Positions 1 to 7,001 of a stretch of 16,917 bases of DNA are shown one piece after another. The notes beneath the pieces were generated by a model, which saw nothing but the letters and a program-made list of their open reading frames with translations, was not told the DNA's origin and searched no databases. Where the stretch lies: positions 1-16,917 of the forward strand of contig JBPEXY010000282.1 of the NCBI GenBank assembly GCA_052031065.1. The letters are read 5' to 3'. The position numbers were made by a program, and so were the translations under genes. Source of the stretch: JBPEXY01 sp052031065 (lineage in GTDB: Bacteria > Pseudomonadota > Gammaproteobacteria > Immundisolibacterales > Immundisolibacteraceae). How positions within the stretch are numbered: position 1 is the first letter of the stretch; every line of letters starts with the position of its first letter.

Positions 1-1307
1 GTGCTATTCAGGTCTCCGCCGCACAGCATGCTGAGGCGCGTCATTCCCTGGCCGGCCAGGGTATTGGCGGTGCCGGTCGCGGCTTTGAAATGATGGATCA
101 ACAGGGCTACGGTACCAGTCAGGCGCTGGAGAATGCCCGCCTGCAGAAAGCGATGGAAGGTGAACTGGAGCGTTCCATCAGCGCCATGGCCGGGGTTGCC
201 TCCAGCCGTGTTCATCTGGCTATTCCCAAGCGCAGTCCTTTTGTCAAGAAAAGTCAGCGACCAACGGCCTCGGTTCTGGTCAGTTCCCTGCCGGGCGCCC
301 ATCTGGATGAGACCGTTGCTGCCTCGATCGCGCGACTGGTTGCCGCTTCAGTTCCGGAAATGAGTCCTGCGTCAGTGACAGTCCTGGATCACCAGGGGCG
401 TGTTTTGAGTGGTTCTGGTGTTTCCAGTGCGGTCGCGCTTTCCGACAGTCAGCTCAACTACACGCGGAATCTGGAAGCGCAAATGGTGCAGCGCATTGAG
501 AGTATTCTGATCCCCATTGTGGGTTTACAAGGGGTGCGTGCACAGGTCCATGCCGAGGTCGATTTTACTGAAATTGAAGAGGCTGCTGAACAGTTTGACC
601 CGGACCGTAAGACGGTTCGCAGTCAGCAATCAGAAAGCCAGCGGTATAGCGCTGAGGGTGGTGTTGGCGGAGTCCCCGGCGCACTAAGTAATGCCCCCCC
701 GGGCGCAGAAGCGCTCCAACAGGGTGGACTGGGCGGGGATAGTGCGACCAGTTCTGTTATCAATTATGAAGTGGACCGCACGGTTCGCCATGTGCGCAAA
801 GCGGCGGGGTTGGTGACCCGGCTCTCGGTAGCAGTGTTGATCGATTACCGACACGCAGATGGCGGCGAACCCACGCCGCTGGCCGAAGAGGAGATGGAGC
901 GCATTCGTTCACTGGTTAGCGAAGCGGTCGGGCTTGATCAGCAGCGGGGTGATTCGCTGAGCCTGACCAATATGCGGTTTCTGCAGCCGGAGACGGTCGC
1001 TGTCGTTGCCCCACCGATCTGGGAGCGTGGCTGGGTGCCGGGCGTTATCAAACAATCGCTGGGTGTGGTGGCGCTACTGGTCCTGGTGTTCATGGTGCTG
1101 CGCCCGATATCGCGGCGGTTAACAGAGATACCGCCGCCCAAAGTTGTTCCGGTCAGGCAGGAGGTAACCGGCGACCTGGCTGCTGAGGCGGATCGCTCAT
1201 CGGTTACACCGCAGGTTAACCAGCTGGATATGGTTCGTGAACTTGCGTCGAACGACCCTAAACGGGTCTCCCAGGTGATGACCGAATGGATCGAAAATGA
1301 TGCTTGA
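1..1307 (+). CDS. fliF: Flagellar MS-ring protein FliF, C-terminal part (5' end outside window)
   Basis: FliF forms the membrane-embedded MS ring on which the rotor and the export gate are built. The reading frame is open from base 3, so the window shows the last 434 residues. Family members are about 550 residues, so roughly the first 120, including the first membrane segment, are missing. Visible parts are the ring-building region (the stretch around FEMMDQQGYGTSQALEN and RVHLAIPK), the variable periplasmic segment with the common GVPGALSN motif, a C-terminal membrane segment at about residues 352-368 of the visible part (SLGVVALLVLVFMVL), and the cytoplasmic tail LDMVRELASNDPKRVSQV, which is the known FliG-binding end. 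An internal ATG at base 90 is not the true start. The gene is followed after 46 bases by fliG. Identification is secure; completeness upstream cannot be seen. Confidence 0.97.
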   Translation, partial: AIQVSAAQHAEARHSLAGQGIGGAGRGFEMMDQQGYGTSQALENARLQKAMEGELERSISAMAGVASSRVHLAIPKRSPFVKKSQRPTASVLVSSLPGAHLDETVAASIARLVAASVPEMSPASVTVLDHQGRVLSGSGVSSAVALSDSQLNYTRNLEAQMVQRIESILIPIVGLQGVRAQVHAEVDFTEIEEAAEQFDPDRKTVRSQQSESQRYSAEGGVGGVPGALSNAPPGAEALQQGGLGGDSATSSVINYEVDRTVRHVRKAAGLVTRLSVAVLIDYRHADGGEPTPLAEEEMERIRSLVSEAVGLDQQRGDSLSLTNMRFLQPETVAVVAPPIWERGWVPGVIKQSLGVVALLVLVFMVLRPISRRLTEIPPPKVVPVRQEVTGDLAAEADRSSVTPQVNQLDMVRELASNDPKRVSQVMTEWIENDA

Positions 1308-1353
1308 GGTTTCTGGCCGGGTGGTGAGGGAAAGATGATCAGGGGGTTGCCCG

Positions 1354-2340
1354 ATGAATGGCGTTGAGAAGGCTGCGGTACTCATGCTGTCAATGGGTGA
1401 GAGCGCAGCGGCTGAAGTGATGAAGTTCATGTCTCCAGGCCAGGTTCAGCAGCTCGGCCGGGCCATGACATCCATGGGGCGGGTCAGTCAGGCCGAAGTG
1501 AATGAAATTGTTGCTGGCTTCTGTAGTGAAGCGGAGTTGGCCAGTTCGGTTGGGGTAGAGGCCAGCAGTTTCGTCAAAGAGGTTTTGCAGACAGCGCTGG
1601 GCAGCGACAAGGCGCGCAACATGATGGACCGGATCTTCAGTGGTAGTGATACCACCGGTCTTGACATGTTGCGCTGGATGGACCCGTCCGCCATCGCTGA
1701 TGTGATTCGTCTTGAGCATCCGCAGATTATTGCCATCGTCCTCGCCTATCTGGAACGGGATCAGGCGGCATCGGTTCTCGACCAGTTCGATCGCGCCATC
1801 GCCAGCGATGTGCTCATGCGTATGGCCAGCCTGGAAGGTGTTCAGGAGCGGGCGCTCCACGAGCTTAGCGAAGTATTGGAAAAAACCTTTTCCAGCAATA
1901 AAGGCAACAAGGCGTCAGCAGCGGGTGGCGTAAAAGCAGCGGCAGAGATCGTCAACAACCTGGATGGATCGGTGAGCGCTGAATTGCTGGAGCAGGTAAA
2001 AGCAGCCGATGCTGCAATTGGCGAGAGCATCGAAGAGTTGATGTTCGTTTTTGAAAACCTGAACGAACTGGACGATAAGGGAGTGCAGGCATTGGTGCGT
2101 GAGGTGTCATCGGAACCGCTACTGTTGGCGCTGAAAGGGGCTTCTGAGGAGTTTAAGTCCAAGGTTTTTGCCAACATGTCGCAGCGCGCTGCTGATCTGC
2201 TGCGTGAGGATCTTGAGGCACGCGGTCCGGTTAGGCTTGCCGAGGTGGAGGCGGCGCAGAAAGAGATCCTGATGACCGCCAGGCGGCTAATGGATGAGGG
2301 GACAATTGCCTACGGTAGTGGTGGCGAGGAGTATGTCTAG
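1354..2340 (+). CDS. fliG: Flagellar motor switch protein FliG
   Basis: FliG is the rotor protein that binds the FliF tail and meets the MotA stator to generate torque and switch direction. The 328-residue length is normal for the family. The N-terminal FliF-binding domain begins at GVEKAAVLMLSMGE. The middle domain has the conserved EHPQ motif at residues 121-124 (FliM contact). The C-terminal domain has MFVF at 230-233 and the charged torque helix, with acidic and basic residues around 240-294 (DDK, REV, REDLEARG). The ATG at 1354 is preceded by AGGGGG at 1341-1346, a good ribosome-binding site. It lies 46 bases after fliF and overlaps fliH by 8 bases, consistent with one operon. Nothing looks broken or unusual. 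Confidence 0.98.
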   Translation: MNGVEKAAVLMLSMGESAAAEVMKFMSPGQVQQLGRAMTSMGRVSQAEVNEIVAGFCSEAELASSVGVEASSFVKEVLQTALGSDKARNMMDRIFSGSDTTGLDMLRWMDPSAIADVIRLEHPQIIAIVLAYLERDQAASVLDQFDRAIASDVLMRMASLEGVQERALHELSEVLEKTFSSNKGNKASAAGGVKAAAEIVNNLDGSVSAELLEQVKAADAAIGESIEELMFVFENLNELDDKGVQALVREVSSEPLLLALKGASEEFKSKVFANMSQRAADLLREDLEARGPVRLAEVEAAQKEILMTARRLMDEGTIAYGSGGEEYV

Positions 2341-2971
2341 AGAGGGTGTGGCGTCGACCGCAGGATCGCTAGCGGAGATGGCCGGTATGGAAGCGACCCC
2401 TTTGCAGATGCCATCTCTGTTATCAAAGACAGATAGCGGTGCGCGGGCTACTGCTTCTGATCAGGAGAGTTTCGGCCGTTTAAAAAAGCGGGCCTATGAG
2501 CAAGGGTTGGCTGAGGGGCTGGCTGAAGGTGAGCGACGCGGAATAGAGCAGGGCCGTCAGCAGATCAACCGTTTCGAAACCCTGGTCGATGCGCTGCACC
2601 AGCCGCTGGCGGATCTCGACAGCCAGGTTCTGGAAACCCTGGCTTCTCTTGCGGTGCGACTCGCTGGGCAATTACTGCGGCGGGAGCTGGATCTGGACCC
2701 GGCCAGTATAGTGCCAGTGATAGAGGCAGCTATCGCAGAGCTACCAATTAACAGTGAAGCGGCCACTGTTACGCTGAATAGTGCGGATTTGCAGATGGTG
2801 CGCCAATACTGTGATCAGCAAGAGCTTGACTGGCATCTGCTTGAGGACCCCTCCCTGTCCGCAGGTGAGTGCCGGGTCACTGCCGGTCTATCGCGTATCA
2901 ATCTCGGTTTTGACCAGCGGTTGAGGAACCTGCTGGCGAAATTGCTGGATGAGGACGCACCTGGATTATGA
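2333..2971 (+). CDS. fliH: Flagellar export ATPase regulator FliH
   Basis: FliH binds FliI in the cytoplasm, restrains its ATPase activity and tethers it to the export apparatus through the C ring. The protein would be 212 residues from the ATG at 2333, which overlaps the end of fliG (stop at 2338-2340). The frame is open further upstream to an ATG at 2294, but that would lie inside the conserved fliG end, so 2333 is preferred. The purine-rich GAGGAG just before it is very close to the ATG, so the exact start is uncertain. Residues 58-74 show five glycines spaced four apart (G58, G62, G66, G70, G74), the GxxxG repeat typical of FliH. The C-terminal part has the FliH/YscL-like pattern (LASLAVRLAGQLLRRELDLDP). 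The N-terminal 50 residues are poorly conserved and probably disordered. Confidence 0.93.
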   Translation: MSREGVASTAGSLAEMAGMEATPLQMPSLLSKTDSGARATASDQESFGRLKKRAYEQGLAEGLAEGERRGIEQGRQQINRFETLVDALHQPLADLDSQVLETLASLAVRLAGQLLRRELDLDPASIVPVIEAAIAELPINSEAATVTLNSADLQMVRQYCDQQELDWHLLEDPSLSAGECRVTAGLSRINLGFDQRLRNLLAKLLDEDAPGL

Positions 2972-3002
2972 CCCGGGCAAATAGTGGGAAGGTATCTTGC
3001 AG

Positions 3003-4415
3003 ATGGTCGAGGCGGATTTAGCGACACACCCCCTTCAGGGTTTCGAGCCTGGTGGTAGTCCATTTTTACGTGACCAGTTGTTGCGCATGCAGGCGCGTGC
3101 GCTGCGCAGTAACGGTATGCAGGTAGAGGGGCGTCTAACCCGGGTGGTTGGTTTTACGCTGGAAGCAGAAGGGTGTGGCGCCTCCATTGGTTCGCGCTGC
3201 CGTGTTGAGACTGCTGATGGCGGACTGGTCGATGCTGAGGTAGTTGGGTTTGAAGGCGAAAAACTGTTTTTGATGCCATTGGGTCAGCCTGCTGGACTCC
3301 AGCCCGGCGCACGGGTTGTGCCTCTGGCAGGTAGTGAGCGGGTGGCGGTCGGTGCCGAACTACTGGGCAGGGTCGTCGATTTTCAGGGTACGCCGCTCGA
3401 CGGCCAAGGAGCGTTGAAGCTGCAAAACCGGGTACCGGTCGGCGGGCGTACGCTCAACCCGTTACAGCGCACCCCTGTCACCGATCCGCTCGATGTAGGG
3501 GTTCGCAGCATCAATGCTCTATTGACGGTAGGGAACGGGCAGCGGCTCGGGTTATTTGCTGCTGCAGGTGCAGGTAAAAGTGTCCTGCTGGAAATGATGA
3601 CGCGATTTGCCCGGGCCGATGTGGTGGTTGTCGGATTAATTGGCGAGCGTGGTCGCGAAGTTCAGGAATTTGTTGGGTCGATACGTCAGTCCCAGGGTCT
3701 AGAGAACGTTGTCGTTGTGGCCGCCCCGGCCGATCTGTCGCCGGTGAGTCGAATTCGTGCCGCTGAGCGTGCCACTGCGTATGCTGAGTATTTTCGTGAT
3801 GCCGGTCAGCGTGTTCTGTTGCTGATGGATTCTTTAACGAGATATTGCCAGGCGCAACGGGAAGTGGCGCTGGCGATCGGTGAGCCGCCAGCCAGCAAGG
3901 GGTATCCGCCATCTGTGTTTGCACGGTTGGGGCAACTGGTGGAGCGTGCCGGTAACGGTGATCGACGGCCGGGCGGAATTACTGCTATCTACACTGTGTT
4001 GACGGAGGGTGAGGAGGCCGCCGACCCCCTTGCTGAAGCAGCGCGGTCGGTACTGGATGGCCATATCGTGTTGTCCCGAGAATTCGCTGAGGCGGGCCAC
4101 TACCCCGCGATTGATATTGAGGCCTCAATCAGCCGGGTGATGACGCTGGTGACTGATCCGGCCCAGCAGCAACTGGCACTTAGCTTCAAGCGGCTGTTTT
4201 CACTCTACCGTCAGAATGCAGACCTGATTCGTGTTGGTGCCTATACGCCAGGACAGGATCAGGAGCTTGACCTGGCGGTTAATTTCTATCCGCAACTGAT
4301 GGAGTTTCTGCGTCAGCCTATGGATCAGGGGGTTGAGATGGATACTGCACTGCATCAATTGGTGGCGCTCCTGCAACCTTCTGGAGAGATTGCGGGTGAA
4401 CGGGCGGCGGAATGA
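3003..4415 (+). CDS. fliI: Flagellum-specific export ATPase FliI
   Basis: FliI is the hexameric ATPase of flagellar type III export, related to the F1 ATPase beta subunit. From the ATG at 3003 it is 470 residues, a normal length. A TTG at 2997 is an alternative start. GGGAAGG near 2986-2992 serves either, with better spacing for the ATG. The N-terminal beta-barrel region is followed by the nucleotide-binding core. Walker A is at residues 186-193 (AAAGAGKS), GERGREVQEF comes next, and the Walker B strand VLLLMDSLTRY has its Asp at 276. The C-terminal helical part carries SFKRLFSLYRQNADLIRVGAY. It lies 31 bases after fliH and 85 bases before fliJ in the same operon. There are no missing catalytic residues. 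Confidence 0.97.
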   Translation: MVEADLATHPLQGFEPGGSPFLRDQLLRMQARALRSNGMQVEGRLTRVVGFTLEAEGCGASIGSRCRVETADGGLVDAEVVGFEGEKLFLMPLGQPAGLQPGARVVPLAGSERVAVGAELLGRVVDFQGTPLDGQGALKLQNRVPVGGRTLNPLQRTPVTDPLDVGVRSINALLTVGNGQRLGLFAAAGAGKSVLLEMMTRFARADVVVVGLIGERGREVQEFVGSIRQSQGLENVVVVAAPADLSPVSRIRAAERATAYAEYFRDAGQRVLLLMDSLTRYCQAQREVALAIGEPPASKGYPPSVFARLGQLVERAGNGDRRPGGITAIYTVLTEGEEAADPLAEAARSVLDGHIVLSREFAEAGHYPAIDIEASISRVMTLVTDPAQQQLALSFKRLFSLYRQNADLIRVGAYTPGQDQELDLAVNFYPQLMEFLRQPMDQGVEMDTALHQLVALLQPSGEIAGERAAE

Positions 4416-4500
4416 GAGCTCAAGATTCAACGAAAAATTTAATTTTTCCCTGTCGCGGACGTTAATAACAGAGGATCTGAAGCAGATGACAGGACAAGCG

Positions 4501-4932
4501 ATGATGCGGGAGTACAAGCTCAAGCCGGTAATTAAGCTTAAACAGCGCCGCGAGCAGGAGGCGGGTAAACGGCTTGGCCAGGTTGATCGTCAACGACTGC
4601 GCCACCACCAGTTGGTAGATCAGTTGACCACCTACCGAAATGGCTATATTGAACAGATGCAAAAACAGCAGGAACAGGGCCTGACCGTGCGCCACCTAAC
4701 CGATTATCGGGCGATGGTGGCCCGCATTGATGCTTCGATTGAGCGGGAGAAAACTGCGCTGCAGTGGGCCGAAAACGACTGGCAACAGGCACACCATGTC
4801 TGGCAGTCCGCTCATGCTCATGTCGAGGCCCTGAATGGGTTGGTCGACTCATACCGGCGGGAAGGCCGGAAGCAGCGCGAGCGTATTGAAGAGCAGCAGC
4901 AAGAAGAGTTTCCGATAAAAAAGCCGCGTTAA
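4501..4932 (+). CDS. fliJ: Flagellar export chaperone/coiled-coil protein FliJ
   Basis: FliJ is the coiled-coil stalk of the FliI ATPase ring, similar to F1 gamma, and helps couple ATP hydrolysis to export. From the ATG at 4501 it is 143 residues, close to the usual 147. The AGGA at 4491-4494 is well spaced for this start. The ATG at 4486, five codons upstream, is also possible and has GAGGA at 4471-4475. The protein is almost all charged helix with heptad-like patterns (KQRREQEAGKRLGQVDRQRLRHHQ and RREGRKQRERIEEQQQEE), rich in Gln, Arg and Glu. Sequence conservation in FliJ is low, so the call rests on length, helical character and position directly after fliI. Confidence 0.9.
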   Translation: MMREYKLKPVIKLKQRREQEAGKRLGQVDRQRLRHHQLVDQLTTYRNGYIEQMQKQQEQGLTVRHLTDYRAMVARIDASIEREKTALQWAENDWQQAHHVWQSAHAHVEALNGLVDSYRREGRKQRERIEEQQQEEFPIKKPR

Positions 4933-5059
4933 TCTCTGATCTACGTTTTTTTGGCAGCGGTTTTCTTCGCATGGTCACAGCTGCTATTGGGCAACTGTAA
5001 TTTTACCTATCCACCGAACTGATCAACTTGTTGTTTGACGGCTCTTGCCAGTGCCTCGG

Positions 5060-5095
5060 TACTCTACGCTGAGCCGGCCGAGTAACTAGTTTTTT
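5060..5095 (+). terminator. Weak candidate intrinsic terminator after fliJ
   Basis: TACTC at 5060-5064 can pair with GAGTA at 5080-5084 around a GC-rich interior, and a run of six T follows at 5090-5095 after a short spacer. The stem is short and imperfect, so this is only a candidate. Its position before the fliK promoter would fit termination of the fliF-J transcript. Confidence 0.25.
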
Positions 5096-5167
5096 ATTTA
5101 GCCCCGGTACTGAGCTGAACAGCACCAGGGCAGATTCGCCCCGGGTCGACTATCTGTTTCTCTGGTG

Positions 5168-5185
5168 TTGGCACGAAAATCGCTT
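5168..5185 (+). promoter_or_regulatory. Candidate sigma-54 (RpoN) promoter for fliK
   Basis: The sequence TTGGCACGAAAATCGCTT matches the RpoN consensus TTGGCACG-N4-TTGCW with a single mismatch in the -12 box (TCGC for TTGC). GG at 5170-5171 and GC at 5182-5183 are exactly 12 bases apart, as required. Transcription would start near 5195, giving a leader of about 74 bases before the fliK ATG. RpoN control of flagellar hook-basal-body genes is well known in polar flagellates such as Pseudomonas and Vibrio, where FleQ/FlrC-type activators are needed. No activator site was recognised nearby. Confidence 0.7.
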
Positions 5186-5268
5186 ATGCCCATCCAGTAG
5201 AGCACCTGTCCGAGTTGGAGATTGGGTGTTGTGGTTCTATATTGATAGTGCAATCGGATGGTGGAACG

Positions 5269-6486
5269 ATGATGCAAACAACGGTAAGTGAGCTCCAGAG
5301 TCGAGGTTCTGTCGTAGAGCGACAACCGTCAGCACCGGGTGCAGAGGATGCAGAGAACCGGTCTGGTGAGAGGTTTGCTGAGGCCCTGCGACAGCAGGAG
5401 ACAGATGTACGGCGGGAGAGTCGTCCGCGTGGGTCGTTTGCCAGTGAGAACGGCTCGCGCCCGTTTGCAGCCGGAGAAGGTGCGCGGGAGCCAACGCAGC
5501 AGGTGATTGATACAACAGCTGAAGACGGCAAAGGTTTTCCGGGTGTTGCGACTGAAGTTGCCGCCGTTTTGCCGGAATTGCCGGCATTGTCGGATTCGTC
5601 AGGCTTATATTCTTCCGGCCATCCCGATGCTGATCAGCCGCTGGTAGTAGAGGCGTCGCCTGGGTTGGAGGAGATGGTGGAAACGCCAGTTGCGCAAATC
5701 ATGGGACAGGAACTGCTGAGGGGCGCAGGTGTAATGGTGGCTGACTCTCAATTACAGGCCACCGATACCCGACGTGAGTCACTGCTTACGTCGGTCACAA
5801 CAACTGGAGAGTCGGGTCTGGAAAGTGGGCCAGCGAACGTAAAGCAGTTGTTGGCGATGACTACCAAGGTAGTTGCAGAATCTGCAGGTAGTGCTCAGTC
5901 TGGCTTGCCAGGCGAGTTTTTGGCACAACGTGTAGCGACAGCGGAATCTCCGGGTAGCCATTTTGCTAACCAGCTTGCCTCGGCGACCTCGCTGAGTGGG
6001 TCGCCGCGCGAGGTAACTCAACCAATAGCTCAAAGTGGCGGAGTGCCACTGGCTGTCGAGACGCCAGTTGCGGATGGCCGCTGGGGGGCGGCCGTTGCGC
6101 AGAGGGTTTCGATGGCCATACAACAGGGAATCCAGCAAGCTCAGATCCAGCTTAATCCGGCCCACCTTGGTTCAATTGATGTGCAGATTCAACTCCACGA
6201 GGAGGGTGCGGCAGTGACCATGCTTTCTGCCCACGCGCCGGTCCGTGATCTGCTTGAAGGGGCAACACAGAGACTCCGTGAATTGCTCGACCAGCAGGGT
6301 ATCGCGTTACAACAGCATGATGTTTCCGATCATCCGGACAGTCGCCAGCCGGGAAGAGAACCAGCCACTGCTGGCCGCCAATTCGCTGCAGATTCGCAAA
6401 TTAACAGCGCGGCCGATGCAGACCTGGAGCCGGCTGTCGGTGTTGTCACCCGGGCGATCCCTGGTCTGATTGATCGCTACGTTTAA
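5269..6486 (+). CDS. fliK: Flagellar hook-length control protein FliK
   Basis: FliK is an exported ruler that sets hook length and triggers the switch of export specificity to filament proteins through FlhB. The product is 405 residues from the ATG at 5269; an ATG directly after it at 5272 is equally possible. The frame is open upstream to a TTG at 5215, which seems less likely. GTGGA at 5261-5265 is a weak ribosome-binding site. The N-terminal two thirds are low-conservation, rich in Ser, Ala, Gly, Glu and Gln, as expected for the ruler part. At about residues 275-355 is the Flg_hook-type C-terminal domain: QIQLNPAHLGSIDVQIQL, then AAVTMLSAHAPVRDLLEGATQRLRELLDQQGI. Position after fliJ supports the call. 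In many relatives fliLMNOPQR follow fliK; here a STAS gene follows instead. Confidence 0.92.
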   Translation: MMQTTVSELQSRGSVVERQPSAPGAEDAENRSGERFAEALRQQETDVRRESRPRGSFASENGSRPFAAGEGAREPTQQVIDTTAEDGKGFPGVATEVAAVLPELPALSDSSGLYSSGHPDADQPLVVEASPGLEEMVETPVAQIMGQELLRGAGVMVADSQLQATDTRRESLLTSVTTTGESGLESGPANVKQLLAMTTKVVAESAGSAQSGLPGEFLAQRVATAESPGSHFANQLASATSLSGSPREVTQPIAQSGGVPLAVETPVADGRWGAAVAQRVSMAIQQGIQQAQIQLNPAHLGSIDVQIQLHEEGAAVTMLSAHAPVRDLLEGATQRLRELLDQQGIALQQHDVSDHPDSRQPGREPATAGRQFAADSQINSAADADLEPAVGVVTRAIPGLIDRYV

Positions 6487-6514
6487 TGGATGAAGATAGA
6501 GGAAATCCATTAAA
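6482..6514. repeat. 9-bp inverted repeat at the fliK stop and STAS-gene promoter
   Basis: TTTAATGGA at 6482-6490 is repeated exactly, inverted, as TCCATTAAA at 6506-6514, with a 15-base spacer. The left arm overlaps the fliK stop codon and the right arm contains the TAAA of the candidate sigma-28 promoter. It could be an operator for a dimeric regulator or an RNA hairpin at the end of the fliK transcript. It is AT-rich and lacks a T tract, so it is not a standard terminator. Confidence 0.6.
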
Positions 6515-6537
6515 GGAATTCTCTCCGCTGCCGTCAT
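6511..6537 (+). promoter_or_regulatory. Candidate sigma-28 (FliA) promoter for the STAS gene
   Basis: TAAAG begins at 6511 and GCCGTCAT spans 6530-6537, with exactly 15 bases between TAAA and GCCG. This matches the layout of the FliA consensus TAAA-N15-GCCGATAA. The first four bases of the -10 box match, and the second half is weaker. The start of transcription would fall near 6545, leaving about 70 bases of leader before the STAS ATG. FliA control of late flagellar and regulatory genes is established; use of this site is inferred. Confidence 0.5.
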
Positions 6538-6616
6538 ATCAAATGAGCCAATTTCGCGGTTGCGTGGATAGCCACCAGCCGCAATATCGGGAAATTTTTT
6601 TGCTCAGGAGACCAGA

Positions 6617-6925
6617 ATGGCATCGGTAAACGTTGAACAGGGCCCTCAGGGCGTGGTGCTGAAAATAGATGGACGTTTTGACTTTAACCTTCACGGAGAT
6701 TTTCGAGAAGCCTACGAGTCGGCGTTGAGTCAGGGAGGAACCCCCAAATTTATTATAGATATGGCCAAGACCGAATACATGGATAGTTCGGCACTTGGTA
6801 TGCTGTTGATTCTGCGGGATCGGCTTGGCTGTGATAGCGACCGTCAGGTGATCGTTAACTGCAATCCGGAAATATTGGAGATTCTCCAGGTTTCCAACTT
6901 CGACAAACTATTTACCATTCAGTAA
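6617..6925 (+). CDS. STAS-domain anti-sigma factor antagonist, HsbA/SpoIIAA-like
   Basis: This is a 102-residue single-domain STAS protein, the normal size for anti-sigma factor antagonists such as SpoIIAA. The conserved switch segment YMDSSALGMLLILRD lies at residues 54-68; Ser57 or Ser58 is the expected phosphorylation site. Such proteins bind an anti-sigma factor when unphosphorylated and release it when a partner kinase phosphorylates them. The ATG at 6617 follows AGGAG at 6606-6610. The gene follows fliK by 130 bases, with a possible FliA promoter of its own. That setting suggests a role in flagellar gene control like Pseudomonas HsbA, which acts with HsbR and FlgM. No kinase, phosphatase or anti-sigma gene is present in the window, so the partner is unknown. 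Family call is firm; the flagellar role is inference. Confidence 0.9.
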   Translation: MASVNVEQGPQGVVLKIDGRFDFNLHGDFREAYESALSQGGTPKFIIDMAKTEYMDSSALGMLLILRDRLGCDSDRQVIVNCNPEILEILQVSNFDKLFTIQ

Positions 6926-6934
6926 CTTACAAGC

Positions 6935-6990
6935 CGCAAATCGACCGCTAGTTACTGCCGGACCCGGCAGTAACTAGCGGTCGATTTGCG
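6935..6990. terminator. Perfect 26-bp hairpin between convergent genes, probable bidirectional terminator
   Basis: Bases 6935-6960 are the exact reverse complement of 6965-6990, with the 4-base loop GACC. The 26-bp stem has no mismatch. It lies 9 bases after the STAS stop and 11 bases before the prpE stop on the other strand, so it fits a shared transcription stop for convergent genes. Neither side has a clear T tract, so it may act as an RNA end-stabiliser or a roadblock, or be a small inverted-repeat element, rather than a standard intrinsic terminator. Confidence 0.75.
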
Positions 6991-7001
6991 TGCCCGTCTA
7001 G

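Larger units (their letters stand above)
4933..5268. other. Intergenic region between fliJ and fliK
   Basis: This 336-base gap contains no credible gene on either strand. The short minus-strand frames crossing it have no ribosome-binding site or recognisable product. It holds a weak terminator candidate near 5060-5095, a sigma-54-like promoter at 5168-5185, and the 7-base word CGGTACT twice (5057-5063 and 5105-5111), of unknown meaning. Together these suggest that fliK starts a separate transcript rather than being only read through from fliJ. Confidence 0.7.

Noticed and set aside
2294..2332. Earlier ATG start for fliH inside fliG
   Set aside because: The extra 13 residues would overlap the fliG end by 47 bases, and the ATG at 2333 fits the usual short overlap between these genes better.
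4333..4500. Upstream extension of fliJ into the end of fliI
   Set aside because: The frame is open but would add 56 residues, of which the first part overlaps the fliI end in another frame; FliJ length and ribosome-binding sites favour a start at 4501 or 4486.
6567..6585. TGG...GC pair upstream of the STAS gene as a second sigma-54 site
   Set aside because: Only the GG and GC positions match; the rest of both boxes differs from the consensus, and the sigma-28 layout nearby is better.
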